DNA from: Halodesulfovibrio sp.
GTDB lineage: Bacteria; Desulfobacterota; Desulfovibrionia; Desulfovibrionales; Desulfovibrionaceae
Length of the DNA stretch: 64,000 nucleotides
NCBI RefSeq assembly: GCF_025210605.1
Contig: NZ_JAOARI010000013.1
Span: 124,001-188,000, forward strand
Direction: 5' to 3'
Both the position numbers and the translations under genes were made by a program. How positions within the stretch are numbered: the stretch's first letter is position 1; each line of letters begins with the position of its first letter. Shown here one piece after another: positions 32,096 through 40,828 of this stretch. The notes under the pieces are model-generated. The model was not told the origin of the DNA. It made no database searches and worked only from the letters and a program-made list of their open reading frames with translations.

Positions 32096-33637
32096 ATGCT
32101 TATAACATGTCCTGAGTGTCAATTTGCTCGAAATATTAATGCCAGCTCAATTCCTTCTAAGGCACAGCTTGCAACATGCCCGCGATGCAAGACAAAGTTC
32201 AGGTTTCGTATTTTACATGATGAAGAAAAGCTTGTTGTAGAAGGTATTGAAGAGAGACCTGAAGCACAGCCTGTATCTGAGCCTGAAGGGCGCCAGAGTG
32301 AACCGCATGGAGACGATGCTGTTCATGCCGATGCTGGAGCATATGAAGAAGCGGTGCAAGGTGAGCCGGATGCTGCTGACGACTATGTTGATTCAGCAAT
32401 GGTTGATGCAATGCAGGAAGAGATCGAGCAGTTACTTGGTGGCGGGGATGTAGACGCTTCTGTAGATTCGGATGGAATTGCAGGTGCTGTTGTTGGTGAT
32501 CTCTTAAAAGAGCTTGAGGAAAATGAACAAGCGGATGCATCGGAAAATGTTTCAGATACAGCGGTGCACGGTGCAGAGGAACTAGTAGATAGCTCTGAAC
32601 ATAGTTCGGTGTCTGCTGATTTAGCAGATCATGAAGCAGTAGATGTTGCTGACAACGCACAGGATAAGAGCTTTGAACAATCTGCTGAAGTTGCTGCTTC
32701 TGTAGATGAAGCTGCTTCAGTAGGTTCCGAGCGTCAGGAAATAGACGGTATTGAAATTTCTCCGGCAAAAATGATGGATGCTACTCCGACAGAACAGGTA
32801 CGTGATGCTGTTACAGAAGAGAGTAGTGAAGCTGAAGAAGAGGCAATAAAGCGTTATATACAGGTGCAGGAATCCAGCGAGCGCGAAGCCGCTTCTGCGC
32901 ACATTGTCCCAGCAGCCAAGGAAAAAACCGATATATGGGATGCCATTGCCGCAATGGGCGAAGAGCATGAATGTACGGAAAGTTTTATTCCTGGATGCGG
33001 AGCGCATGTGCATATTCTTCCGTGGGAAGATGGGCGCTTAGGCACTCTGGGGCGTGTGGTCAGCACATTTACCAGTTTGTACGGAAGTCCTGTACGCTTT
33101 TGGCGTGGCATCAATGCTAAGCCTTCAGCATTGCCCTCGGTATTGTTTTTCCTGCTGATGTCACTGATTGGTTATGGCATTGTTGCTGGTTGGACACATG
33201 TTTTAGTGAATAATTGGGCAGATATTTATGCCGCTATGCAATCGGTGTTGCCAGTTGCTGATGTGTTGCCACAGGCTTTAGTTCTTCCACAGTTGACCCT
33301 TTCCAGCGGACTAGCTGCCATTGGTGGAGCTTTAGTGTTACTGCTGCTTGTTGGCGGCATAACACATGCAGGTGCAAGAGGGCTTGGTGGTGAACCAGCG
33401 CCGCTTAGCAGTGGCATAAAGTGTGTAGCGTATAGTTGTGGTGCTTTTGTGTGGCTATTGCTACCAGTGATTGGTGTCATTGCTACCATCATATATTTTC
33501 CTTTGTTATATGTTAGCGGCATTCGTGCTGGTTATAATTTGTCATTATTCAAAACAGTTGTACTTGTATTGACAGTTTTTCTTTTGGTTGCAGCTTCAGT
33601 GTTTTTTGCGACAGCTGCCGGAGTTACCTTTATGTAG
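32096..33637 (+). CDS. zinc-ribbon / Yip1-domain membrane protein with long acidic linker
   Basis: The 513 residues start with the same zinc ribbon as the gene before (Cys5, 8, 28, 31; TCPECQ ... TCPRC, then TKFRFR). Residues about 45-300 are a very acidic, low-complexity linker rich in Glu, Asp, Ala, Ser and Val that looks disordered. Residues about 310-510 are a Yip1-like membrane domain (LPSVLFFLLMSLIGYGI, VAYSCGAFVWLLLPVIGV, SGIRAGYNLSLFKT). Function unknown. Such a long linker would let the cytoplasmic zinc ribbon reach far from the membrane, which is an inference. Confidence 0.75.
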   Translation: MLITCPECQFARNINASSIPSKAQLATCPRCKTKFRFRILHDEEKLVVEGIEERPEAQPVSEPEGRQSEPHGDDAVHADAGAYEEAVQGEPDAADDYVDSAMVDAMQEEIEQLLGGGDVDASVDSDGIAGAVVGDLLKELEENEQADASENVSDTAVHGAEELVDSSEHSSVSADLADHEAVDVADNAQDKSFEQSAEVAASVDEAASVGSERQEIDGIEISPAKMMDATPTEQVRDAVTEESSEAEEEAIKRYIQVQESSEREAASAHIVPAAKEKTDIWDAIAAMGEEHECTESFIPGCGAHVHILPWEDGRLGTLGRVVSTFTSLYGSPVRFWRGINAKPSALPSVLFFLLMSLIGYGIVAGWTHVLVNNWADIYAAMQSVLPVADVLPQALVLPQLTLSSGLAAIGGALVLLLLVGGITHAGARGLGGEPAPLSSGIKCVAYSCGAFVWLLLPVIGVIATIIYFPLLYVSGIRAGYNLSLFKTVVLVLTVFLLVAASVFFATAAGVTFM

Positions 33638-33654
33638 CATAAGGAGTAGCGAGC

Positions 33655-33990
33655 ATGTTTGCATGGCTTGCCAAAGCATTGAGCAGTATAAAAGATAGTA
33701 TTCGCTACAAGGAAAAAGTTTCACCTGAAGCTATTCGAATCCTTGCTGCCGAGTTGCGCGAACTTGCTCGGGCGGCGGAAATGTTTGCGAATGAGGAAGC
33801 AGCTCCCATTGACCGAATTAAACGGATTCAATCTGAAACCGGACAATTAATTGAACTGACGGGGAAAGCAGAATTTCGTAAGCTTTCCGTGCAGCGTCGA
33901 TTAGAACTGCATGAATCGTTGGTTGACTCAAAACGCCATTTGCTTAACACAATGCAGGAAACTCCAGTCGCGACAGATGTTATTCAATAA
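33655..33990 (+). CDS. small helical protein of unknown function
   Basis: This 111-residue protein is predicted to be almost all helix: FAWLAKALSSIKDSIRYKEKV, then AAELRELARAAEMFANEEAA, and LSVQRRLELHESLVDSKRHLL. No cysteine or clear membrane segment is present beyond a mildly hydrophobic first 12 residues. It follows the acidic-linker gene by 17 bases with AAGGAG before the ATG, and a terminator follows, so it ends the operon. Family not recognised. Confidence 0.65.
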   Translation: MFAWLAKALSSIKDSIRYKEKVSPEAIRILAAELRELARAAEMFANEEAAPIDRIKRIQSETGQLIELTGKAEFRKLSVQRRLELHESLVDSKRHLLNTMQETPVATDVIQ

Positions 33991-34017
33991 GAATAAATAG
34001 TTAGTATATAAAAGAAC

Positions 34018-34068
34018 GCCTGATAGCAGCCAGTAAATTAACTGGTAATGCTATCAGGCATTTTTTTT
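34018..34068 (+). terminator. two-tier terminator after the Yip1 cluster
   Basis: Outer stem GCCTGATAGC/GCTATCAGGC (10 bp) encloses an inner CCAGT/ACTGG helix and is followed by eight T residues. Confidence 0.93.
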
Positions 34069-34129
34069 GCATAATGAGACATGTAGTTAATAAAATGCCA
34101 TTTTCCTGACATTGTGAGTAAAGGTTGTT

Positions 34130-34858
34130 ATGAAAAACATCGTATCTTTTGGTTTGCTGGTAATGTTGTGTGTTGTCTCACTAACTCTTGGCGGTTGTTC
34201 TACTCCAACAGTACAGACAGCCATTGAGCCTATTCCATCCGGATTCACACCTTCTATGCTGTGGAATGAACAATTTGTGTGGGATGAGTGGGTTCGCAGT
34301 AGTGAAATGCGCGTTTCCGTATATCCGCAGACAAAGCCGGATGCCGCTCCAACAGCGGTGTTCTTTCCATTTATACCTACTGTGACTGTACGTGACCCGC
34401 TTGATACAGGCACTATTGTCGCAAAAGTTTTTTGGCAGGAGTGGTTGCGCGAAGCACCATTTTCTGTGCTTGAATTTCGTGAATTGACGACTTCATATAC
34501 GCCTGCATATGCAGTTAAGCTTGCTAAAGAACGTGGTGCGCTGTTTGCCGTAACAGGTACTTTGACTGATTTTTATGATGGCGGCAGTGTTACCGGTGCA
34601 CGACTCGGCGTAACATTGAATATTTACGACACACGAACTGGTGCGTTGATTTGGTCTATGAACCAGTTTGCGTATATGGATAAAGATAGGACTCGTGATT
34701 TTCTGCTATTTAAAGCAAGAACACGACTGCCGTCTGATCCTATGTGGGTAGTTACCACAGCTATAGCAGAATGCATGAAAAAGCCTGTGAAGCAATGGAC
34801 TGGGCAATGGGCTGCTGTTGAACAGCAGAACAATGCAGAAGAAAATGCCGCTTTCTAG
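34130..34858 (+). CDS. outer-envelope lipoprotein of unknown function
   Basis: The 242 residues start with a type II signal peptide (MKNIVSFGLLVMLCVVSLTL) and lipobox LGGC with Cys23, so it is a lipoprotein. The mature part contains RVSVYPQTKP, a middle domain with AVTGTLTDFYDGGSVTGARLG and IYDTRTGALIWSMNQF, a pattern seen in LpoB-, CsgG- and FlgP-like proteins that share an alpha/beta fold; this is resemblance only. It comes 60 bases after a terminator, so it likely has its own promoter. Confidence 0.72.
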   Translation: MKNIVSFGLLVMLCVVSLTLGGCSTPTVQTAIEPIPSGFTPSMLWNEQFVWDEWVRSSEMRVSVYPQTKPDAAPTAVFFPFIPTVTVRDPLDTGTIVAKVFWQEWLREAPFSVLEFRELTTSYTPAYAVKLAKERGALFAVTGTLTDFYDGGSVTGARLGVTLNIYDTRTGALIWSMNQFAYMDKDRTRDFLLFKARTRLPSDPMWVVTTAIAECMKKPVKQWTGQWAAVEQQNNAEENAAF

Positions 34859-35084
34859 AAGAGTGAAGCTGACAAGGCATGCAGTGTTACCCTGTAAGGG
34901 TTAAGTGAGCTACGTCTTCTTGATGTTTGCTATAATGGTATTGGTGGATATGCCAAATTGGATAGCGGTTTTTGCCTAGTAGATGTAGCACAATGTGGCT
35001 TGCAAATTGATATATGAAACTTTTGATCTTGCTGAGTAGAATTACTATTGTTGCTCCATAGAAGATAGGAAAAATGTTCAGCAT

Positions 35085-35121
35085 AAAAAAAGACCGCATC
35101 ATAACGATGGGGTCTTTTTTT
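35085..35121 (-). terminator. terminator after fliS
   Basis: AAAGACC and GGTCTTT with an inner GCATC/GATG pairing (imperfect) form a stem-loop with A- and T-runs on either side. In the minus direction it ends in seven U residues after the fliS stop at 35159. Confidence 0.82.
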
Positions 35122-35158
35122 ACGCTTAATGATAAGCGAGGGGGCGCTACCGAGTTGG

Positions 35159-35683
35159 TTAAGAACCGGCAACTTTTTGGTACATCGCAGCGCCAGCACG
35201 TTTTGCTGGTTGAGCGACAGGCTGCATCGGTTGCTGATTGAATACACCGGAATTTGCGTGGGCAGTGGTTTGTGTGCTTGGCAAAGACTTGTTGCTCTTC
35301 ATAGCTTCAATAGCTTCCGGGGTATCAATAATCTGAGCATACGCATCGCGTACGCCGTCAATAATCTTGATAACCTCGTCAATAAGAGCTGTGTCCATAT
35401 TCAGGTTTGCTTTCAGCAACCGAGTGTTACAGAAGTAGTAGAGTTCGTGAAGGTTTTTCGCAATATCACCACCAGCTTCTGTGTTGAGGCTACCATCAAG
35501 TTCGTTGATAATGTCCATTGCACGGGTGATGAGCATGCCCTTTTTTGCCACATCTTTTTCTTCAATGCTGGTCTTTGCCTGATTCAAGAATTTAATGCAG
35601 CCCTCATACAGCATAATCAGTAATTGACCCTGTGAGGTAGTGGAAACTTGAGTAGAGAAATAGGCTTGTGCGGCCGTTTTCAT
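35159..35683 (-). CDS. fliS: flagellar export chaperone FliS with extended C-terminus
   Basis: FliS binds flagellin in the cytoplasm and keeps it from assembling early. Residues 1-125 match: AAQAYFSTQVSTTSQGQLLIMLYEGCIKFLNQAK, then ITRAMDIINELDGSL, GDIAKNLHELYYFCNTRLLKANL, and IIDGVRDAYAQI. The family is usually 125-135 residues long. This one has 174, with a Gln/Pro/Ala tail (HANSGVFNQQPMQPVAQPAK). No other flagellar gene is near. It is a single-gene unit with its own terminator. Confidence 0.93.
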   Translation of the reverse strand: MKTAAQAYFSTQVSTTSQGQLLIMLYEGCIKFLNQAKTSIEEKDVAKKGMLITRAMDIINELDGSLNTEAGGDIAKNLHELYYFCNTRLLKANLNMDTALIDEVIKIIDGVRDAYAQIIDTPEAIEAMKSNKSLPSTQTTAHANSGVFNQQPMQPVAQPAKRAGAAMYQKVAGS

Positions 35684-36084
35684 TGCGTGCTCCTCATAAC
35701 TTCTGACAAACGATTATAGATAACTGGGAATTGCAGCGATAGTACGGAATTTTCCGTTCGGGAAAAGTATGCAGTCATAATGCGGCAAAATTTTCCTGCT
35801 TGCAATAATCCCTAATAGATAAAGCAAAGTAAATGCCAATAGGGGGCGGTAAGTTCTTCCACTTCCCCTTGTTTCTGGCGCTTACTAAGAGTATCGGCAT
35901 TTGCGACGATGCCTTTAGAATTTGATTAGTAAGAATAAGTAAAGAAGCCTGTATGCTCATGCTAATCGAGCTGTTACTACACTAGTTGGTAGCAATAACG
36001 TGTGTATCTGAATGTACTATCTGGAAAAAATAGTTTTTTGACTGGGTACAATAGAGGTCTTTTTGGTTATAGCTCGAATGATAG

Positions 36085-36219
36085 TATACTACTACTGTAG
36101 TATTTTAAGTACTGCAAAACTCTGAGGGTAAGATTAATGGCAAGCTATGGCAATGTAGCAAGGCAGTGCTGGTGACGCGAGAAATAAGAAAAGGTGAAGT
36201 CTGTGACTTCACCTTTTTT
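36085..36219 (+). ncRNA. candidate small RNA or leader-like transcription unit
   Basis: On the plus strand TTGGTT (36063-36068) and TATACT (36085-36090) are spaced by 16 bases. About 100 bases later comes a perfect 13-bp terminator (36189-36217) with T-run. A 12-residue open frame (36137-36175, ATG to TGA) has GAGGG about 7 bases upstream. No gene follows on this strand, so the unit would make a roughly 120-base RNA. Unproven; the terminator also serves tsaB on the other strand. Confidence 0.4.
36189..36219. terminator. bidirectional terminator downstream of tsaB
   Basis: AAAAGGTGAAGTC and GACTTCACCTTTT are a perfect 13-bp stem around TGT. T-runs occur on both strands, so it can end tsaB (minus) and any plus-strand transcript. 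Confidence 0.9.
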
Positions 36220-36268
36220 ATACTATCGTGAAATGTAATCTTGCCTGTAACGCCAACTTGGCAGTTAG

Positions 36269-37048
36269 CTATTCAGGTAAGGTTGTTGTGAGCCTCGCCA
36301 GACGCTGGCGGGCTTCTTCAGGGTCAACACCTTTCATTGATACAATGTAGTCCAGATTTTCCTCTGCGTCGCATGGACGCAAGTACAACGGATCAACTGG
36401 GGCATCTCCGTATTCTAATGTTGCTGCAATATCCAGCAATGTCTCTGGCTTTGGATGTGAGAAGCGTTCATTGAGCAGGGTGGCATTAGAAATGGCATCT
36501 TCAAAAAACTCACGGTTCTTTTGCACACCAGTACCGAGGAGGACTGATGCTGCATCTCGTGAATTAATAGTCTCAGCAAGGAACTCAATAGTGCCTGCCG
36601 CAGGTTGTGTTAACGGGATTGGCAAGCCGTCAAGAGCTACCCCCTGAAATGCTTGGTAATGCACCTGACCACGTCGTGCGTGGGTGATGACCCAAACCTC
36701 TTTGTCTGTAGCGGCACACACATCCATTGCAACTGCTGGAAGATAATCAATTCCTGCCATTGGAAAGTCATGTGCACGGGCAAGACCGAGCGCTGTTGCA
36801 AGCACAAGGCGAAGACCGGTAAATGAACCGGGTCCACGAACACAAGCAATTTTGCCGATATTTTCTAACGACAATGACATTTTTTCCAGCCCTTCCATCA
36901 GTGCCGGTAACAGTACTTGCATGCCTTGTCGTGGAGAAAAAAGTTCTTTTGAAAAAAGCAGTTGTCCTTTTTGTCCGCAAACTATTTGCAAACGGGCTTC
37001 TGCGCTATTGAAAACAAGAGTAATTTTACTAGAGAAGTCTGCTGACAT
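36269..37048 (-). CDS. tsaB: tRNA threonylcarbamoyladenosine biosynthesis protein TsaB
   Basis: TsaB pairs with TsaD and TsaE to put threonylcarbamoyl on A37 of ANN-decoding tRNAs. The 259 residues show the ASKHA-fold motif CVRGPGSFTGLRLVLATALGLAR near residue 70-95, and AGIDYLPAVAM. The N-terminal TLVFNSAEARLQIVCG replaces the usual DTS form. The start codon region overlaps the end of rseP by 20 bases, so it is the last gene of the uppS-cdsA-decarboxylase-dxr-rseP-tsaB run. The remaining part of about 150 residues is less conserved, as is normal. Confidence 0.9.
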   Translation of the reverse strand: MSADFSSKITLVFNSAEARLQIVCGQKGQLLFSKELFSPRQGMQVLLPALMEGLEKMSLSLENIGKIACVRGPGSFTGLRLVLATALGLARAHDFPMAGIDYLPAVAMDVCAATDKEVWVITHARRGQVHYQAFQGVALDGLPIPLTQPAAGTIEFLAETINSRDAASVLLGTGVQKNREFFEDAISNATLLNERFSHPKPETLLDIAATLEYGDAPVDPLYLRPCDAEENLDYIVSMKGVDPEEARQRLARLTTTLPE

Positions 37049-38105
37049 CGTTGAATGTAGCCCATACCATGAGAGTTAACAGTAAGAAAATTCCGACGCG
37101 AATAGAGTAGTCCATGACTTTTGCAGGAACTGGTTTGCCCACGATTGTTTCGTAAACCAGCATGACAAGGTGACCGCCATCCAATACTGGTACAGGCAAT
37201 AAGTTGAGGACACCAAGGTTTATGCTGATAAGTGCAGCAAGGGCAAGAACAGCAACGAGCCCTTGTTCTGCCTGCTGGCTGACCAGTTGAGCAATCATAA
37301 TAGGACCGCCAACCGTTTCTGCCGGAATAACTCGCTCGATAAGTTTAATGAATCCCTCAACGGTGAGCACCGTCATAGACCATGTTTGGTCAAGTGCCGC
37401 AGCCGCAGAACCTATGAAACCAAGACTGATGTTTTCAGTCTTTCCTGCTGCCTGTACACCGATGAGGTATGTTTTTTCGTCTTCACCAAAAAGATTTTTG
37501 CGGGAAAGCAATGACGGAGTCACTTTGAAAGTAAGGTCTTTGCCGTCTCGATTCACTAGGATTGTTAATTCCTTGCCACCGTGTTTAGCAATGGAGTCGG
37601 AAATATCTTCCCAGTATTTGATTTTTGTGCCGCTAATGGACAGAACAGAGTCGCCTTTTTCAAGTCCTGCAATAGCAGCGGGACTGTCGGGACGGACAGC
37701 ACCAATTTCTGGAAGCAGCTGGAATTGACCATTGGCAACAAACAGTGCCCAGTAAATTAAAAAAGCAAGCAAAAGGTTGGCAATAGGACCGGCGGCAACA
37801 ATGCACATACGCTGCCATGGCTTACGCTTAGTAAAGCTGTCCTCTTCGGTAAACTCGCTGTTTTCAGGAGAGTTGATGTCGTCATCCGGACTTTCACCGA
37901 CCATGGAAACATATCCGCCGAGAGGAATTGCAGAGAGTTTATACTCAGTTCTGCCGCGCTTGAACTTGTACAACGCAGGTCCGAATCCAAGAGAGAAGGT
38001 GCGGATGCCCACACCGAATGCACGGGCTACACTAAAGTGCCCAAGCTCATGGAAGAAAATAAGCCCGCCCAGAACAAGAATGATTGCTATTGCACTGCTT
38101 AGCAT
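37029..38105 (-). CDS. rseP: RIP metalloprotease RseP (site-2 protease)
   Basis: RseP is an intramembrane zinc protease of the M50 family that cuts anti-sigma factors and leftover signal peptides. The 358 residues show HELGHF (HExxH) in the first helix, LGFGPALYKFKRGRTEYKLSAIPLGGYV, a single PDZ domain around 125-200 (SPAAIAGLEKGDSVLSISGTKI), and the third-helix motif NLLPVPVLDGGHLVMLV, which completes the zinc site. It comes between dxr and tsaB, the usual isoprenoid/lipid cluster order. Confidence 0.95.
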   Translation of the reverse strand: MLSSAIAIILVLGGLIFFHELGHFSVARAFGVGIRTFSLGFGPALYKFKRGRTEYKLSAIPLGGYVSMVGESPDDDINSPENSEFTEEDSFTKRKPWQRMCIVAAGPIANLLLAFLIYWALFVANGQFQLLPEIGAVRPDSPAAIAGLEKGDSVLSISGTKIKYWEDISDSIAKHGGKELTILVNRDGKDLTFKVTPSLLSRKNLFGEDEKTYLIGVQAAGKTENISLGFIGSAAAALDQTWSMTVLTVEGFIKLIERVIPAETVGGPIMIAQLVSQQAEQGLVAVLALAALISINLGVLNLLPVPVLDGGHLVMLVYETIVGKPVPAKVMDYSIRVGIFLLLTLMVWATFNDVSRLL

Positions 38106-38139
38106 ACTGTTTAGGTACTCCGTAGTTTATATATACTGG

Positions 38140-39348
38140 TTACAGCGTACGTGCCCATTCCAGAGAATGTGCACGTGTTGCGGAATCCAGCGCGATTATG
38201 TCGTCAATAGAAGCCGGGGTGACCATGTCATGTTTTTCTATAGCCTTTTTGATAAGCTGCGGAATTTGCAGAAACTCAATGTTGCCTTTCAGGAAAAGGT
38301 CAACAGCAATTTCGTTTGCTGCATTAAGAACTACACAAAGCCCTTTACCGCCCCGTAATGCTTCGCGTGCCAATTCAAGGCATGGAAAAGAAAGTATATC
38401 AGGTTTTTCAAAGGTCAAGTCGCCGCAGGAAATTAAATCAAGAGGCGTAACGCCCGTCTTCATTATTTTTGGCCAGCCAATGCAGTAGCCTATGGCAATA
38501 CGCATGTCCGGTGGTCCCATATGGGCGATTTGTGAACCGTCATTATATTCCACCAGAGAGTGAATTATAGATTGAGGGTGCACTACAACCTCAATAGTGT
38601 CCAGTGGAACACCGTATAAATGATACGCTTCAATGACTTCAAGACCCTTATTCATAAGTGTTGCAGAATCGATACTTATTTTGGGTCCCATAGACCAGTT
38701 TGGATGGGCGAGTGCCTCCTTGCTGGTTACGGTGGAAAGAAAATCTCGTTTTTTACCGCGGAACGGACCGCCGGAAGCAGTTAGAATGATGCGGCGAACT
38801 TCGGCTTTGTCGTGTCCTGAAAGCGCTTGGAAAATAGCGTTATGTTCGGAATCGACAGGCAGAATAACTGCCCCTGTGCGCTGGCAGACATCGCGTATCA
38901 AATCGCCTGCAAGAACGAGTGATTCTTTATTTGCAAGGGCAATGACTTTTCCTGCTTCTGCTGCTGCAAAAGTGGCACGTAACCCAGCTGCGCCTACCTG
39001 TGCAGAAAGTACGGTGGAAGCTTCTTCAAGACGTGCCATGTGGGCATAGCCATCACCGCCAACGAGAATTGTCGGGGTATAGTCCGCAGGCAGTTTCTTT
39101 TGCAATTCAATTGCAGCATCATCTGTCAGAACTGCAAGGTACGCAGGGCGCCAGCGCATGGCTTGTTCTGCAAGCAGGCTGATATTGCGTGCTCCAGCTA
39201 AACCAACAACTGTAAATTGCTCCGGCTGTTCTTCAACTACTTTGAGCGCACTTGTTCCAATGGAACCGGTTGAACCCATTATAACAAGTGAACGTGGAAA
39301 TGTATCCGCATATGCCGTGTTCGGCATTGATGATATGTACTGTATCAC
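38140..39348 (-). CDS. dxr: 1-deoxy-D-xylulose 5-phosphate reductoisomerase
   Basis: Dxr makes 2-C-methyl-D-erythritol 4-phosphate with NADPH, the committed MEP-pathway step. The 402 residues show VIMGSTGSIGTSALKVVEE (NADPH fold), ALANKESLVLAGDLI, LPVDSEHNAIFQAL, TASGGPFRGKKR and WSMGPKISIDSATLMNKGLEVIE. The start is a GTG at 39348, chosen because AGGA lies about seven bases upstream. The ATG at 39327 (MPNTAYAD) has no visible Shine-Dalgarno. It follows the PLP decarboxylase. Confidence 0.95.
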   Translation of the reverse strand: MIQYISSMPNTAYADTFPRSLVIMGSTGSIGTSALKVVEEQPEQFTVVGLAGARNISLLAEQAMRWRPAYLAVLTDDAAIELQKKLPADYTPTILVGGDGYAHMARLEEASTVLSAQVGAAGLRATFAAAEAGKVIALANKESLVLAGDLIRDVCQRTGAVILPVDSEHNAIFQALSGHDKAEVRRIILTASGGPFRGKKRDFLSTVTSKEALAHPNWSMGPKISIDSATLMNKGLEVIEAYHLYGVPLDTIEVVVHPQSIIHSLVEYNDGSQIAHMGPPDMRIAIGYCIGWPKIMKTGVTPLDLISCGDLTFEKPDILSFPCLELAREALRGGKGLCVVLNAANEIAVDLFLKGNIEFLQIPQLIKKAIEKHDMVTPASIDDIIALDSATRAHSLEWARTL

Positions 39349-39356
39349 AAAATATC

Positions 39357-40811
39357 CTAAGCATGTAGAGCTGCAAGCTTTGCGCCTGCCTCGGTCATAA
39401 AGTTGAATAGCAGCGTTATATCATCACTGGTTGTGCGGTGATTGGCAACACACAGCCGGATAACGCCTTTGCCGCAAATGCGGGCGGGAGTCATAAAACC
39501 GAGACCACTTTTTTCAAGCTCGCCTAGAATTGCGACTTGTAAATTGTCCAGCTCTGCTTCTGACCAGTCACAACAGTTATCGGGAATGTACCGTGCACAC
39601 GCCATAGAAAGCTCTACATCGCAAACAGTTTCCCAGTTTGGAGAATTTTGAGTGAGGGAGTAAAATAGTCTGGCATGCTCGTGATTGCGTTCAACAATTT
39701 CCGCAAGACGTTTGATGCCGTATGTTTTAAACGCAAACCAGAGTTTTAATGCGCGACCTTGTCGGGAAAGTTGAAAGTTTGTATTTTTCAAATCCCAGTC
39801 TGTCTCTTGACCAAGGTACACTGCTTTTGCAACAAATGTCTCTTTTTGTTGCTTTTTATTTTTAAAAAGCGTTATGCCGCACTCAAGTGGAATAAAAAAC
39901 CATTTATGCGGGTCTACCGCAATAGAGTCTGCGCGCTCAATGCCGCTGAGGATAGGGCGCAACTTTTCAGAGATCATAGCCGCGCCACCGTAGGATGCAT
40001 CTACGTGCAGCCACAGATTCAAATCTTCGCAGATATCCGCAATAGCATTGAGCGGGTCAACAGAACCGGTTGAGACAGCGCCAGCTTGTGCAACAACACA
40101 GTATGGTTGCATACCGGCAAGCCTGTCAGCCTGTACCATGCGCTGTAATTCCTCAGGAATCATGCGGCAGTGTTCGTCTGTTGGAACGCTGCGTACATTA
40201 TCATGCCCGATGCCAAGCAGCATTGCAGAACGGTATACCGACATGTGCCCTTGATCGGAAACATAGACGGTAAGAGGTTTTTCGAGGGACTGCATTCCCT
40301 TGTCGGCGACCTCTGGAGCATGCGTGTGGCGACCTACTGTCATCCCCATAAGGTTGGCAACAGTGCCGCCAGAGACAAGTGTTCCACCCCATGTATCAGG
40401 GTAGCCGAACATTTTTGCAAACCAGCCGAGAACTACTTTTTCTAGAATAGTAGCAGGCGGACTGCCTTTATACAGTAACGGTGCCTGATTGAAGCCGACA
40501 CTGAGCAGTTCACCAATGGTGCCAGCTGGCGCAGGGCTTGTTGTTATCCATGCCAGAAAGCGAGGATGACCAATACGGGTGCAAACAGATTTAAACGACC
40601 TTTCGACCTGATCGAGAACTTCATCCGGCGGGGAACCCTCCATCGGAATATCTTCAAACAGAGATTCCTTGATGGTTTCCATTGGAATTTGAGTAACCAC
40701 CGGAGCATCTGAAATATGGGCGACATAGTCACCGATAATTGAGGCTACCCGTTGTAGGTGGTCGTCAAAGTGTTCTAGATCGAGAGACTGATGCTTATGT
40801 TTGTCACCCAT
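39357..40811 (-). CDS. PLP-dependent group II decarboxylase
   Basis: This 484-residue enzyme is a pyridoxal phosphate decarboxylase of the Dopa/glutamate/aspartate decarboxylase type. Signatures are GTLVSGGTVANLMGM, AQAGAVSTGSVDPLNAIADI, LHVDASYGGAAM and the PLP lysine in DPHKWFFIP. Substrate cannot be read from the sequence: an aromatic amino acid, glutamate or aspartate are all possible. Its insertion between cdsA and dxr is unusual compared with the typical bacterial uppS-cdsA-dxr-rseP order. If it is an aspartate decarboxylase it would supply beta-alanine for CoA. Confidence 0.9.
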   Translation of the reverse strand: MGDKHKHQSLDLEHFDDHLQRVASIIGDYVAHISDAPVVTQIPMETIKESLFEDIPMEGSPPDEVLDQVERSFKSVCTRIGHPRFLAWITTSPAPAGTIGELLSVGFNQAPLLYKGSPPATILEKVVLGWFAKMFGYPDTWGGTLVSGGTVANLMGMTVGRHTHAPEVADKGMQSLEKPLTVYVSDQGHMSVYRSAMLLGIGHDNVRSVPTDEHCRMIPEELQRMVQADRLAGMQPYCVVAQAGAVSTGSVDPLNAIADICEDLNLWLHVDASYGGAAMISEKLRPILSGIERADSIAVDPHKWFFIPLECGITLFKNKKQQKETFVAKAVYLGQETDWDLKNTNFQLSRQGRALKLWFAFKTYGIKRLAEIVERNHEHARLFYSLTQNSPNWETVCDVELSMACARYIPDNCCDWSEAELDNLQVAILGELEKSGLGFMTPARICGKGVIRLCVANHRTTSDDITLLFNFMTEAGAKLAALHA

Positions 40812-40828
40812 AAGTCATTCCTGTCTGG

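Larger units (their letters stand above)
35684..36268. other. 585-base intergenic region between fliS and tsaB
   Basis: This holds the fliS promoter on the minus strand and, on the plus strand, a candidate short transcript described separately. A 61-codon minus-strand frame at 35775-35960 was not accepted. A hairpin at 36086-36103 (ATACTAC/GTAGTAT) overlaps the candidate promoter. Confidence 0.6.

Noticed and set aside
35775..35960. 61-codon minus-strand frame in the fliS-tsaB gap
   Set aside because: No ribosome-binding site, no motif, and it lies in the region that must hold the fliS promoter.
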